DNA from: Thamnaconus septentrionalis
Taxonomy: Eukaryota > Chordata > Actinopteri > Tetraodontiformes > Monacanthidae
NCBI GenBank assembly: GCA_009823395.1
Contig: CM020510.1
Location: 2,178,773-2,242,772, forward strand
Length of the DNA: 64,000 nt
Direction: 5' to 3'
Under the pieces are notes generated by a model. It did not search any database and had not been told where the DNA came from. It was given only the letters and a program-made list of their open reading frames with translations. Made by a program: the position numbers and the translations under genes. This document shows, in pieces, positions 1-20,800 of the stretch; within the stretch, counting starts at the first letter, position 1; each line of letters begins with the position of its first letter.

Positions 1-366
1 GTTCTTTTCTGTTGTTATCGTGCTATTACAGTGTTATTACAGTGTTATTACAGTGTAGGCTGAGTCTCCACTGGTCTGGATCACAAATCCCTTGTCCTGC
101 CGGTCCGAGACCCGGAAGAAGTGGTCTTGAGACCAAGACCAATCTCCAGTAGTTCAACACTATCCTGGTTTCCAATCATAGTTCACTCATCACTGGAGGG
201 TTATTGAAGTCACTGCTCTCACAGCTTCTTTCGAAATTAAAGATACACTTCGGTCTTATTGATTGATTGATTGATTGATTTGTTTTCTGTGGAATTGTTG
301 TGAATTGACTTTAGTGAGACCAGACAGTGCCCCCTGGTGGTAACCAGCGATCTTGTCTGTCTTCAG

Positions 367-1169
367 AGTTCTTCATCTCTCCGGCCATCCTGCCCAAAGT
401 TCCTGAGGTTCTGCCGGTGCCGAGCGCGAAGCACAAGGTGAGACCGTGGTGATGTGATGAAGTCAGAGTGATTGAACGGCAGATCATGTGCCATCGTGAA
501 CTCTGACCTCTGACCCTCCCAAACATGGGCAACAACATTCTACATGGACTGCAGCTAAAAAACAGCCCAGTGCTGTGCATAGAAGCCTATTTAAATTTTT
601 ATAATAATTTGATGTATATGACACAACATCTATTTATATGAATCTACATCCTCACAGGCACTACCCGAAAAATTAGAGTATCCAGTAAAAGTTGTTTTAT
701 TTTGGCAATTCAACATAAAAGAAGAAAGCAACAAATGTTATTGAGCCATTCCACGCAAATTGACATCTCAAGCAGTTCCTTGTTGTAACTTTGCTGATTA
801 AGATTTTCATAAAGATTTGACTTTATGTAATATTCTAATTTTCTGAATTTTCAGAATTTGAGTTTATTTTTAAGCTGCAAGACCTGATCAGCAAAATTCA
901 AAGAAATAAAAACTTGAAATATATTGATTTGCATATTATTCCTTTATATAACATGTCAAATTCACCTTTTAAGTTGAATTGCAGAAATACAGCAACCTCT
1001 TCAGGATATTCTAATTTTCTGGCTAGTACATGTGTATTGAAATATCTCTCATATACTTTTGTGTGTCTTTCTTTGTTTCTATATTTGAATTATTCATTTG
1101 TATCTATCTCTGTTTATATTGTGAGAGCTTTGTAGTTCATCCTGCAACTCACTCTGGCCTGTCTGTCTG

Positions 1170-1227
<58 letters not shown>

Positions 1228-3770
1228 ATGTTTGACCCTCTGGAGTCTGGATCTGCTCTGTTGTGATTTAGCGCTGGACAAATAAAAGTTGACTGATTGG
1301 TCGATGTTTGCGCCACAGATGTTGGAAGACAGAGAGGAGCTGAGGAGGAGGAACGCTGTGAGCTACAGGGACGATGAAGATCCAGTGAGTCTCAGACGTG
1401 GCTGTGTTAAGGCTGAGGATGGCGGACGACTGAAACGTGTTGTTGTTGTTGTGTTGCTGCTCTCAGGGAGTTCTGTCCGACTCTGAGAACGAGGAGCCGA
1501 TTGGCTGGAGGATCAGAAACGTGTCGGCATTCGTCAGGAGGTCCAAACCGTTGGCGGCCTTCAGCAGGTGAGCTGGACTGGACTGGACTGTGACCCTGCG
1601 AGCCCTGCAGCGCCCCCTACTGACCATGTGACCTTCTCTTCCTCAGTGGTGCTCCCAGGAGCCAGAGCTGCACTGAGCCGGTGGAGGAGGAGCGGGGGGG
1701 CAAGCTGAGGGTCGGGGGCCAGCAGGCGGCGCTGCTGAGTGGGCGGGTACGTCAGCACCAGAACTGATTACCATCACACCTCCACCTGACCTCCACCTGA
1801 CCTCCACCTGACCTCCACCTGACCTCCACCTGACCTCCATCACACCTCCACCTGACCTCCATCGCACCTCCACCTGACCTCCACCTGACCTCCATCGCAC
1901 CTCCACCTGACCTCCATCACACCTCCACCTGACCTCCACCTGACAAACATCACACCTCCACCTGACCTCCACCTGACCTCCACCTGACCTCCACCTGACC
2001 TCCCCCACACCTCCATCACACCTCCACCTGACCACCATCAGACCTCGACCTGACCTCCATCACACCTCCACCTGACCTCCATCACACCTCCACCTGACCT
2101 CCACCTGACCTCCACCTGACCTCCACCACACCTCCACCTGACCTCCATCGCACCTCCACCTGACCTCCATCACACCTCCACCTGACCTCCATCACACCTC
2201 CACCTGACCTCCACCTGACCTCCATCGCACCTCCACCTGACCTCCACCTGACCTCCACCACACCTCCACCTGACCTCCATCGCACCTCCACCTGACCTCC
2301 ATCACACCTCCACCTGACCTCCATCGCACCTCCACCTGACCTCCACCTGACCTCCATCACACCTCCACCTGACCTCCACCTGACCTCCATCACACCTCCA
2401 CCTGACCTCCATCGCACCTCCACCTGACCTCCACCTGACCTCCATCACACCTCCACCTGACCTCCACCTGACCTCCATCACACCCACCCACCTCCACCTG
2501 ACCTCCACGCACCTCCACCTGACCTCCACCTGACCTCCATCGCACCTCCACCTGACCTCCACCTGACCTCCACCTGACCTCCCCCACACCTCCATCACAC
2601 CTCCACCTGACCACCATCACACCTCCACCTGACCACCATCACACCTTCACCTGATCTCCACCACACCCCCCACCTGACCTCCACCTGACCTCCACGTTGC
2701 TCTGACGGTTCCCTGTGCTTCTCCTGCAGGTGGGCATCAGCCACAGCTACACGGCGGGGATTCTGCTGTCGTCAGAGAACAGCCGCTCACTCTCTGCCCC
2801 CATCACGGCCCCTGACAGGAAGCTCTCCTGGCGGGCTCCGCCCCTGGCCCTTCCCCTGCCCCGCCCCGAGCGCTCCGTCAGCCCCGAGAGCAACGACAGC
2901 ATCTCGGAGGAGCTCAACCACTTCAAGCCCATCGTCTGCTCGCCCTGCACGCCCCCCAAGCGGCTGGCGGACGGCCGCCTGCTGCGGCCCGCCGTGGTCA
3001 AGGCCACGCCCAGGAACCTGAGCCGAGGCCTTCAGAAGGCCACCAGCTATGAGGCCAGCCCCGCTGTGCTGCAGAAGTGGATGCAGATCGAGCTGGACCG
3101 GCAGAACCTCCGGCTCAACTCCAAGGCCACCAGCCCCATCAAGGAGCTCCGTGACCAGCGCAAGGAGGAGGGGGAGGTGGAGGAGGAGGTGGAGGAGGCG
3201 GTGGAGCCAAGAGGAGGGAGGAAGTTGGTGTTCGAGCCCTCGGCCTCAGAAGCCGACGTCTTCCAGAGACAGTCGGTCCGGATCCGGGTCCCGGCGGTCC
3301 GCTTCAGTGGGGAGGGCGGCGCTTTCAGACAGGGGGCGGCCCTGGAGTCCAGCCTGGGTCGACCAGAACCGTGTGGCGGCGCCGTGTTCCTCAGCCGCAG
3401 GCAGTCCTTCTCGCCCTACACCAGGACCTCCAGCCTGCAGGCCAGCAGGTTGGTGGCCAAGGACTCGCAGGCCGACGGCAGGAGGGGCAGGAAGAGGGAG
3501 CAGAAGACCAAACACCTGGACCAAGACCGGGACCGGGACCCGGGCCTGAAGAGGAGCCGTCCCCTCAGCCAGGAGCCTCTGGACGTGGGGAAGGTCCAGC
3601 AGGAGCGGCGGGACCGAGTGCTGGCCAGGAAGCTGCAGAAGCAGCTGGACCAGGAGAACCAAGACAGCCACACTCACCGTCACGCCTACCTCCTGCGCTC
3701 CTGGATCTCCAGTCAGAACCGCAGGAGGCGGGGCCTCAGGAGATCCCGCCGAATCAGCAAAAAGCACTAG
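367..3770 (+). CDS. rnf169: RING finger protein 169 (3' part; 5' exons lie before the window)
   Basis: RNF169 binds ubiquitylated H2A at DNA double-strand breaks and limits 53BP1 recruitment in the nucleus. Coding exons fitted by eye: 367-437, 1319-1384, 1467-1567, 1647-1746 and 2730-3770, all with AG acceptors, GT donors and compatible phases, ending in TAG. Diagnostic stretches are LSDSENEEP, the very conserved ERSVSPESNDSISEEL block followed by FKPIVCSPCTPPKRL, and TSYEASP. Near the C-terminus are a MIU2-like helix (DRVLARKLQKQLDQEN) and an LRM2-like YLLRS motif, which read ubiquitin plus nucleosome in this family. The RING domain and first ubiquitin-binding region are not in the window. 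The extreme C-terminus is basic (RRSRRISKKH). Identity of the last exon is secure; exon 367-437 is the least certain because it is short and poorly conserved. Confidence 0.9.
648..1030. repeat. Dispersed repeat 'A', copy 1 (rnf169 intron)
   Basis: About 380 bases of AT-rich sequence that recur in the same orientation, with only scattered differences, at about 11403-11775 in an abcg1 intron. No coding potential is convincing. It looks like a non-autonomous mobile element of unknown class. Confidence 0.7.
1171..1225. repeat. (CT)n microsatellite
   Basis: An almost pure CT dinucleotide run in an rnf169 intron, just upstream of the exon at 1319. Confidence 0.95.
1765..2700. repeat. Minisatellite in the last rnf169 intron
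   Basis: More than 80 tandem variants of a roughly 10-11 base unit of the type CACCTCCACCTGACCTC, with higher-order blocks carrying CATCAC or CATCGC. The array fills nearly the whole intron between exons 1647-1746 and 2730-3770. The strand asymmetry (C-rich top, G-rich bottom) leaves long stop-free frames on the minus strand that are not genes. Confidence 0.95.
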
Positions 3771-5736
3771 GAGTCTGCTGACCCAGCACAAGGACAGCGA
3801 GTGATCGATATATGCAAACCTGACGAATGTCCCAAGAGAAAACTGATGTTTCTTCTCCAGCTTCTAGATTTTCACCAGCAGATCGCCGCCGTGAACTTCC
3901 GAGGCTGCAGCAGGTGTTTCCAGGTGTGGATGGTCACGCCTGGTTCTGTCTGAGCAGTCCTAGCAACAGGAAGCATGAAGGTGTTCTTTACATCTCCCCA
4001 AGACCTCTGCCAGAGTCCCTGCAGGTCCTTCTGGATGTTCCTTGAGTCTTGAGGTGGGGCCCAACCTTTCTGGAGCTCCAGACGGAAGTCCAGGCTCCTT
4101 CTGTGAACTTCTGCTCTGGACCACAGACTCAGTCTTCGCTCTGGAAAGACCCTGCGGGTTTCTTCAGGGGGTGGTTGTGATGTCACTTCCTGATTTGGAA
4201 ACATCTCCCACTCTCTCTTCCTCACAGCCTCAGCTGAGCCGCAGGGCCTTGTGGGAACTGTAGTTGTAGAAACTGGAAAAGAGCGACAAGACTCCTCCCA
4301 CCCACCAGTACAGAGAAAGTTTGGGAGGTTGAACTCCACTTCGGCAATAATTAAGTTGACGACTTCTGATTCTCCATCAAAAAAAAAAAAAAAATTCACT
4401 AGAATGTAACTCTGAAACCTAACAGTGACGAAGAAGGTTGCAGTGAAACCTGAGACTGATTGGACATGTGGAGCAGAGAGGAGCCCTGATTGGACAAGGA
4501 GCTAACCAGTCGACGCAGCAACAACCATGGCGACGGTTAGCACGTTAGCACGTTAGCACGGTAAAAACACACTAGGACCAGCTGCTGCTCAAGTGTCTCT
4601 TCAGGCTCCTCCTCCTCCTCCTGGATGTGCACCTGCTGTGAATCGGATGTCAGTTGTTGTGTAGCGGAAGCTGTCGCGTGCCAAATGTTCTTTTTTTTTT
4701 TTTTTTTATAAACTGTTTTGTGTACATTTAAAGACATATTTTACCTCCAACTCTGTCTGAGTCTTTCACTCTCTCATCCTCCTCAGTTCCAAAGCCACTA
4801 GCACACATTCCATTGTTAAAGCAAATAAAAGCAAAGCATTTCAGGTGGTTTGGACAACAAAGTGAAGCTAATTTGTTAGTTAGCTCTTGATTTGTTTGCG
4901 AACGTGAACTAGATGGCACACAGATTCGCGATTCGTTTATGAATGCGAACTGGACGGCAGATTCCTTAAGTTTGCAATTCATTCACAAACGTAAACTGGA
5001 TGGCACAAAGATTTGATTGTCCCCGATTCGTTCGCGAATGTCAACTGGACGGCAGATTTGTTTGCGAACGTGAACTGGTCAGCAGATTCGTTAGTTTGCA
5101 ATTCATTCGCAAAGTGAAGCTCTTTGATGGCGTCGTCAATGCACGCGATTAAAGTTCAATTGTGGACAACCAATCTATGGCCAGTATTCCTGAAAAATCA
5201 AACATCAAAGATGTTGACGTTGGGCGTCTGTATCAAATGATGTTGACGACACTATTTCAAAAATCCAGACATGAAAACAATGACAACAAAAAATCTCTTT
5301 TTTTTAATTAAACAATTATGTACAAACACCATGGCTTTTCAGTCTTTACATTTTGCAAATAGGAACAGGTGCATATCAAAAGATAAACATAGAATAAATA
5401 AACAAAGAAAAGCAGTGACATTAAATATAACTAAATAAATACAAAAAACAGGATAATCTAGAGGTTTTTTTTTCCTGAAATATGTAAAACTGAGGTTTCA
5501 CTTTCATGTATTTTGACTTGTGTATATAAAATTTTCCGGGAATAAGAATGACTTCAACCAGAAAAGTCATCTTTTCTATTGTCATCACAACAGAAAATTC
5601 AGCAAGGAACGTCCGGTCCGTCTTCATCCATTTCCGCTTCCGTGTAACTCGGCCGCCAATCAGCTTTGACGTTATTTGTGCGAGTCGCCAGCCGCCAATC
5701 AGAGACGTCCAGGTCACAGGCACAGCGGTGGAGAAA
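3771..5736. other. rnf169 3' UTR and rnf169-spcs2 intergenic region
   Basis: No further gene is seen. AATAAA motifs at 4824-4829 and near 5391 are candidate rnf169 polyadenylation signals. Bases 4880-5110 hold a degenerate tandem repeat of about 60 bases containing GATTCGTTTGCGAACGTGAA-like units. Poly-A and poly-T runs occur at 4379-4394 and 4689-4706. The 5530-5736 stretch would be the spcs2 promoter and 5' UTR. Confidence 0.55.
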
Positions 5737-8700
5737 ATGGCGGCGGCAAAGAACGGGAAGAGCGGACTGCTGGAAAAAGTGAGAAATCGGCTCGTGTGTT
5801 GTATTTTAATGGGAGGCGTCGGCTCGTTTTGAACCGCGTCCGAGGGTCACACTGTTGGCCGCAGCAGCAGCAGCTTCCGGGCTCGCCTAACGCCTCGTTT
5901 GGCTGTTAGCCGGCTATGCTAACGTTAGCAGCCGACGGTCCACGTAGCCTCTCATGCAAACGGAAAAATTGTAAGCAAGAGTTTCCGGCCGGAGAACCTC
6001 TTCGGTTCGGTGTGTCGCTGCGTCAGTACTTTTAAACTGCAAAACCGTGTTCGCCGAACCGTTTAGTTGGCTCGTGTTTATCCAGGGGGGCTTCACGGCT
6101 GAAGGTAGCATTAGCCGTGTTAGCATTAACGGGCTCCTCCTCCTCTCTGTCATTATAAATGACCTATTTTAAATTAAACGAATGCTATAATATCAACAAA
6201 CCGAAAGTGTGTCTGTGTTTAATTAGTTCATCTGATTATTATTATTATTATTGTTATTATTATTAATCATCATCAGATCCACTAATGAAACACGCACTTT
6301 CGGTTTGTTTGTTTGTCGCGGGCGCCTCCTTGCGTCGCAGGTGCAGTCTGCACGCAATTCCACTCCCGACCTGCAGGCCCACTGCAGAGCAAAACTGAAC
6401 TGAGAAAAGTTACCAACCACTTCAGGAAGTGATCCCCGTTCAGTTCGTTCACTGGGAAGATGTGTTCATGAACGATGCAACTGCTCCAGTTCTTTCCACC
6501 ACTTCCTGTCTGTGACCTGCTCCATGCGCCGCCCTCTCGCTCAGCTCTCTGCCGTCTGTGTTTCAGTGGCGGATCGACGAGAAGCCCGTCAAGATCGACA
6601 AGTGGGACGGCGCAGCGGTGAAGAACTCTCTGGACGACGCCGCCAAGAAGGTCAGCTGCTCGTCCCGTTGCCTCCTCCTCTCAGCTTCCTGTGTGCTCGC
6701 CTGACTGACCTGCTCCTGCTCCTCCTGCTGCTGCTGCTGCTGCGGCCCTACAGGTGCTCCTGGAGAAGTATTGCTACCTGGAGAATTTCAGCCTGGTGGA
6801 CGGCCGGCTGGTCATCTGCACCGTGTCCTGTCTGTTCGCCATGCTGGCGCTGGTCTGGGACTACCTGCATCCCTTCCCTGAGTCCAGACCCGTTCTGGCC
6901 TGCTGCGTCATCTCATATCCTTCACAGCCTACCGGCTAGGCTAGGCTAGGCTAACCATTGCATCTAGTGGCGTCTATGGATATAGCCCCAGTGCAGCTGT
7001 GGCTACACATGGAGCGCCACCACCAGTGTGATTAGCTGCGTTTCCATGACCCCTAGAATTGCGCAAAACCCAAATATGGCCGTAAAAAAGTGGTGATGGA
7101 AACAGTTTAACTTGAAAAAACCTCTCAAATATGGCGAAAAGGTTTTGCCGCTCTCATGAGGTGGTTTTTCACACGTATCCATATAGAGGTATACTGCAAA
7201 AGTATCACGAAAACACTTTTTTTCACATTTACATGTCAGTGTTCATGACTTGGGGTCACGTGACCAGTTCTCTTCAAGTGAAAATGGCGCGTTATGATTG
7301 GACGGAGGAGGAGATGGAATATTTTTTTACAAGTAATGAAAGAGAAAAATATAACGACCTTTCTGGACAACAAATGTAAACAAACAAAAGCAAACATAAT
7401 TGGACGAGGATTACGGCTTGTGCGCTTCATAACATTCAATGAACTAGAACTAGATATCAGACTGGCATCATGGTGGTGTGGTGACTCTTCCCCAGTGCCC
7501 ACTCTAGGTACTGCAGGCTAAAACCACCAAATGGCGCAAAAAAAAAGGGAAAAATGGTTTTTGGGCCAATGGTATTTTTTTTGCTGCAGTACCTCAAGTG
7601 GCCACTGAGAAAATTCGTCTCTGGCATATATGCCAGTCCGGTATCCAGCTCTTATAAAACATCCATGGATGAAGTGAAGATGTGACTCTGATCACCTGGT
7701 GGTCAGTGGGCGGGGCCTAGGCGTCCCACGTGTCGTATCTGCTGTGTGTTTCTCCTGAGCCTCCGTCATCACGTACTTCATCATGATGGGCGTCCTGACC
7801 CTCTACACCTCCTACCAGGAGAAGAACATCTTCCTGGTGGCGCTGCACCAGGACCCGGCCGGCATGGACCCGGACCACGTCTGGCAGCTCTCCTCCTCCC
7901 TCAAAAGGTCTGTTTGATGCTGATATTACCCAGCATGCACCCTGTCTGGTGAATGTTGCTGAGATCCGATTAGTCATGTGACTGACCATATATGGAGATG
8001 GGTGGAGCTTCCACGTTCAACAATGAAGCGGCAAAAAAAATTCAACCCCACATTCTATGGTTTGGCCAGCAGTGGGCGCCAGAGTTGGCTGCAGAATTCA
8101 GACTCAAACATGATCGGCTGTCGATGTGGGGGAGGAGCCATAAGTTCACGCCGCCAATGGGTCACAATCTCAGCCAAACGGCTCTAAAGTCCGTTTGGTC
8201 TAACAGAGTCACAGTGAGCGCACATGGCCTTACAGTTGTGGGTGTGGCTAAAGTTTAGTAGCACTCACGCTGCCAATCACGGCTCACCTCCTGGTACCGC
8301 CCACACATCCTAATACGGTGGTTCCAAACCAACCACTGGGCCCAGCGGGCAACGTAGCGCCGTGACTCCGCCCAGCTTCACGCGCGGTCGAGGCACGTAC
8401 GGGCTCGCGGCTAACGCTAACAGCTAACGCAGGCATGGGCAAAACTAAGGGCCCCTCTCCAGCCCCTCTGTCACATTTCAGAGCCCATTGTGGCCCCACC
8501 AGTCAAAGAGGTTTGCCCACCACCAGGCTAGCGGCTTTGTGTTTGTGTGCGCAGATTCGATGACCAGTACACGCTGAGGGTGACCTTCACCGACGGGAGG
8601 TCGCGGAGCTGCCGCGAGGCCGAGTTCACCAAGTCGGTGGCCGTGTTCTTCGACGACGGCGGCACGCTGGTGATGGACCAGTTTGAGAAGTGCGTGTCGA

Positions 8701-8741
8701 GGCTGCACGACACGCTGGCCACTGACAAGAAGACCAAGTGA
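5737..8741 (+). CDS. spcs2: Signal peptidase complex subunit 2
   Basis: SPCS2 is the ER-membrane accessory subunit of the signal peptidase complex, which trims signal peptides beside the translocon. Five exons: 5737-5778, 6567-6650, 6754-6914, 7773-7907 and 8555-8741; total 609 nt, 202 residues (human protein 226). The start [14 protein letters not shown] lies in AAAATGG context. Family blocks seen: [30 protein letters not shown], the first membrane span followed by [10 protein letters not shown], the second span around [14 protein letters not shown], then [16 protein letters not shown] and EAFTKS-like EAEFTKSVA in the cytosolic tail. The exon 3/exon 4 junction only gives the conserved VISYF if the intron is read as AT-AC (6915-7772). 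An ATTAAA at 9342-9347 may be the poly(A) signal. Orthology is close to certain. Confidence 0.96.
6915..7772 (+). other. Probable U12-type AT-AC intron of spcs2
   Basis: The intron starts ATATCCTT, the exact minor-spliceosome 5' consensus, and ends TCATCAC. Joining TC at 6913-6914 to GTACTTC at 7773 restores I-S-Y-F-I-M-M in frame. No GT-AG pair near the junction gives that frame. A CTGA at 7755-7758 lies 14 bases before the 3' end and is a modest match to the U12 branch site. Confidence 0.85.
7031..7290. mobile_element. Dispersed element 'B' (GTTTCCAT-type, MITE-like)
   Basis: The segment begins near GCGTTTCCATGACCCCTAG and includes TGGAAAC, and recurs split in two at 11325-11402 and 11785-11900. 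Related GTTTCCAT motifs occur at about 16090 and 47032. It lies inside the spcs2 AT-AC intron. It is probably a non-autonomous DNA element; both termini are uncertain. Confidence 0.55.
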
Positions 8742-10279
8742 GGCCCCCGGCAGACTCCAGGTCCGGACTTCCCCCTGGCCAGGGTCACATGACAGGAAGT
8801 GATGCCGTCCGTCCATCCGTCTGTCTGCGAGCTGCGTCGAAGGAGGGAAGCGCCTCAGCGTTGGCCTGGACTGGTCCCCACTGGTCTCACTGGTCCCCAC
8901 TGGTCTCACTGGTCCCCACTTCTCCAACTGGTCCCCGCTGGTCCTACTGGTCCCCACTGGCCCCTACTGGTCCTACTGGTCCCCACTGCTCTCCCCCACA
9001 GTTTTTTCTTTTCAGTCACATGCCGCGCTGTGATTGGCTCCTCTCATTGAAGTCGTCATTGACTTGTTGAATGCTGTTGCCTGCCACCAGTCAGCCAACC
9101 CCAGCCTGACACATCACCGGCGGGCGGAGCGACAGCAGCGCAATTAAACCAGACCTAAAACAAATTGACTATTGTTGTTTCAAATCATTTCCAGGCTTAT
9201 TAGCACGGTTAGCGTTCAACGTGCTAGGAGTGCTAACAATGCTAAATGTAGCCGCGTGTTTGTGGCCGCCGCTTGTGTTGACCGCAGCAAATTCATTTAG
9301 AATATTTTCTTGAGCTTTTGTGTTTCTGTCAATGTGAAAATATTAAAGACGGATGTTGTTTCAGCACTTGTGTGTGTGTGTGTGTGTGTGTCTGCTGTGC
9401 CACAGTTCTTCCACTAGATGGTGCTGCTTGCACACATGCTGAAACTTCCGAATGGACGTTGAGTGTATTTCATCTGTTACATCTGTTTAATTTTACTCTC
9501 TGAAATTTTATCACTTTGACGTAGAAAAGATGAAGAGCATGGATCCTCTCCGTGGTCTTCATCAAGTCCAGTCACTGGGGAAGGGTGGAGGTCTTCACAA
9601 CGCGTCCAGGCCCAGATTGAACCAGACGCGTTGATTTATCTTGCTGATGATTGTGACAAATTCACTTTTTTTTGTTTTTTTAAATCCTGATTGGCAGTGT
9701 CGGGAAATTTCACTTTGTACATGAACCAGCCCAAGGTTCAGTTCAACAAAATGGGGTGCAGACTGAAGTCCAGACTGGATCTCAGGGTGCAGATGGAGGT
9801 CCAGGCTGGTTCAACGGAGGTCCTGGCTAAATGGAAGTGCAGACTGATCTCAGTGCAGGCGGACTGGATCTCAGGGTGCAGACGGAGGTTGAGGCTGGAC
9901 CTCAGGGTGCAGATGGAGGTCCAGGCTGGACCTCGGGGTGCAGACGGAAGTTGAGGCTGGACCTCGGGGTGCAGACGGAAGTTGAGGCTGGACCTCGGGG
10001 TGCAGACGGAGGTCCAGGCTGGACCTCAGGGTGTAGACGGAGGTTGAGGCTGGACCAAGACGGCATCGTCACCTGCAAGCTTAGAGTGGCTTCCAGGCTT
10101 CAGACTCGTTCAGCCATCCACAAATCAGATTCCCAGCCCGCAGTGCCGCTCAGCTAATCACAGAGCAGCGTGGGTGGGGTCAGGAGGCGTTGGGTGGAGT
10201 CCACCGCTCCTCCTCCAGGGAGCCGGTGAGCCCTGGGGAGCAGTGATCAGATGTGCTGGGCAGGAGGAGGAGAGCCACC
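8742..10279. other. spcs2 3' UTR and spcs2-abcg1 intergenic region
   Basis: Two simple tandem arrays: about 8872-8992 (units of CTGGTCCCCACTGGTCCTA type) and about 9770-10060 (units near GGCTGGACCTCGGGGTGCAG). Candidate poly(A) signals are ATTAAA near 9143 and at 9342-9347. A short (TG)n is at 9369-9391. No other gene is seen. Confidence 0.6.
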
Positions 10280-17812
<7,533 letters not shown>

Positions 17813-20800
17813 ACTGGATCTGGAGCTCAGTACTGGGCCTGGATCTCATGACTGGGCCTGGAGCTCATGACTGGGCCTGGAGCTCGGGCCAGACCTGGAG
17901 CGCAGGACTGGACCTGGAGCTCAAGACCAGACCTTGAGCTCAGGCCAGACCTGGAGCTCAGGTTAGACCTGGAGCTCAGAACTGGACCGGTAGGCTAAAC
18001 CTAGCGTGTAGCTGTGGTTTGCTGTTAGAAAGATGAGGACGAGGACCGACGTTCCTGGAGGACAGACGGACGGCCGGCCGGGACGGGAGCTGGTCTCCTG
18101 GATCTCAGAGGCTCCGCAAACTGGCCTGGAGTCAGTCTCAGCATCAAGCATCAAGGTGACTTTGGCTGGAAGTTGCTGTCACAGACCAGTAGAGAAACAA
18201 CCAGTGAGTCGCTGGTTTCCAGTGTCAGTTCTCAACCAGTGAAAAGTCAACATTTACTGTCAATGAAATATTGTTGTTTTAAAAAAAAGAAATCAGTTTA
18301 CATGATGTGTGAATTCACTCTGTGAGCCTCAGCTTACCCATCATCCTTTGCACTGGCCACACACGGTTGTGATCACATGCGTCACATTGGCGAGGTCACA
18401 TGACGAGGTGGTTAAATTGATATTGGAGAAGAGAGTTTAGAATTTTAGTTAGAAGCCTCCAAATAGAAATAGTTAGACTCTATCCAAACTGTCCACCATC
18501 CTCCGTCATCATCATCCATCCATCCATCCATCCATCCATTCATCCATCCCTCCATCTCTCCCTCCATCCATCCATCCATTCATCCATCCATCCCTCCATC
18601 CATCCATTCATCCATCCATCCATCCATCCATCCATCCCTCCCTCCATCCATTCATCCATCACCCATTCCAGCTTCTCCTGCACTCAGACTGTTGTGGGCT
18701 ACACCTGGACAGGTGGCCTCTTCATCATAGTGACAAACCAGCATCCACAGTCGCACCGTTACGGTAGAGGGAGTCAAAGTAGCAAGATGGAGGCCCCACC
18801 GCCTCAGGGAACCACCGCAGCATCCGGTCATCCTGTCGCCCCCTGCTGGCCAGCTGCAGAAAAGTCATCCAAGCTGCTGATACTTCGTGAAAACTTTGTC
18901 GTCACAACACTAGCAACGTCCTCTGAAGGCCCTCAGGTGACCTCAGGTGACCTTCTCTAATGAGGTCCCTTGAGCCAAAGGTCACTCAGACGTGTCAACA
19001 TGTTTTCTCTGAAGCTCTTTGGCACCAACTTCACTTTCCAGTTTATTCCCTTGGAGCAAATTATCCTTCAGGATCTGAAGCTGAGCGACTCATCAGAGCT
19101 CCGGACAACCCCCCTCAGACTGGCTGGGCCTTGTGGTCCAGGACCCTTAGCGCAAGAAGAAGCGGGTACTGAAAATAGATGGATGGATTTCCTGTTGCTG
19201 CCCACTGAGTGTGTGGAAGAAAAATACAGGGTTTAGTTTGGGCTTGGGCTGAATAGAATAGCTAGATTAGGTCTACTTTATTGACCCCAAACTGGGAAAC
19301 TACACTGTTGCAGCACTAAAAACAATACAAAAAGTGAACCATACAGCAATTCCAAGTCATACAAGTTCATGCAAGTCAATCTATATACAAACAAACAGGA
19401 GCAGTCTAGGGTTAGGGTCCAGACTCAGGTCCTTCCTCAACAAACAACAACAAAGCTGTCTCAGTCTCTTGGGGCAGACGCTCTGCTGTCTGTCCAGTGC
19501 AGTGGTGGGCAAACTGTTTGACTATTGGGCCGCAATGGGTTCTAAAATGTGACAGAGGGGCTGGAGCAGCAGCAGATGGGTGGAGTGTTTTGGTGACTCA
19601 CCTCATAGAAGAGACAATATATATCATGGGATATGTACAAATCATGTTGCTTTACTGTCAACTGAAAACGACCAAAAGCAAAGTTAAAACAAAATCAGTG
19701 TTTTGAAGATTCACTGTGTTCAGCTCTTTATTGAAAAGACTTTTAAAACACTGAAAAAATGACTGACTTACTATTAATATCATTTCTTCAAGTTCAGCAG
19801 GCCGGATTAAAAAGCCTAACGGGCCGCATTTGGCCCCCGACCCATAGTTTGCCCACGCCCGCTCTAAATTATTAGTTGGGATTGACAGAGAAATTGAGAA
19901 GGTTTGGATGGACTCTGGCGTCCTCAGTGCCTGGTGAGCAGGACCTTCTCCAAAGCTGGAAGAACTGGCGCCCAAGAAAATGAATCGATTAGAAACCAAG
20001 ACACTGGAAAAACTTTTTTTTTTTTTTTTAATTTCCTGCCTCAAAGACGAGCACAGAAGCGACAATCACACTTTGATTTTCACATGATGATAAACTCTCA
20101 TACGTTTATTGACTCTCGAAAGATATTTTACACTTGCATACAATCAAATAAAAAAATACAGTGATAAATATTGTTGTGTATATGCCAGCTCATTTAACCA
20201 GTTTGTCAGTGGAGTCGCTCAATTCTGTTGCCTGCAATAATGTTTACCATCCAGCAGGTGTCGCACTCAGTAATAATGGTTAATGGACTGCATGACACAG
20301 TACCAACATGGTATCAATATGTTTGATGTAATGTGTCACAACGCTTGACGAGGTCTCATCTACCCATCACTACCATTGACTTTGCAGCAGGTAGGACCGC
20401 TCACTGTGTGGACCTGCTGGTGGTGGTGGTGCAGGAGTCCTGGGTTCAATTCTTCCTCCAGGCAACTGAAATTTACACCAGAACTTTATTCCCATCCACG
20501 TGTCCTTCAAGGTCCTGGTAAACCTCTGCAGTCCAATGTCAGGATGGGTGGACAGTCAGTGGGTTCCACCACTGACTGTCATGGAAGAGACTTGGGTTCC
20601 ATACGTGCTCCAGGTGTCAGTCAGGTGTCAGTGAGCCCGTTTCATGCTAGGATATCACGCGATAATGATGAGGTTGTTGAATTCCTTCCTCTTATTATCC
20701 TTCATCTTACCTTATTCCATGCAAAGCTATCTTAGCTTAACGGTCATTTATGAAAGTTTTGGGAAAATTTTCAAAACATAATTTGGACTACAGAGTTTTT

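Noticed and set aside
1643..2620. Long minus-strand open frames rich in EVRWRSGGGQ
   Set aside because: They are translations of the intronic minisatellite; no start context, splice structure or homology supports a gene.
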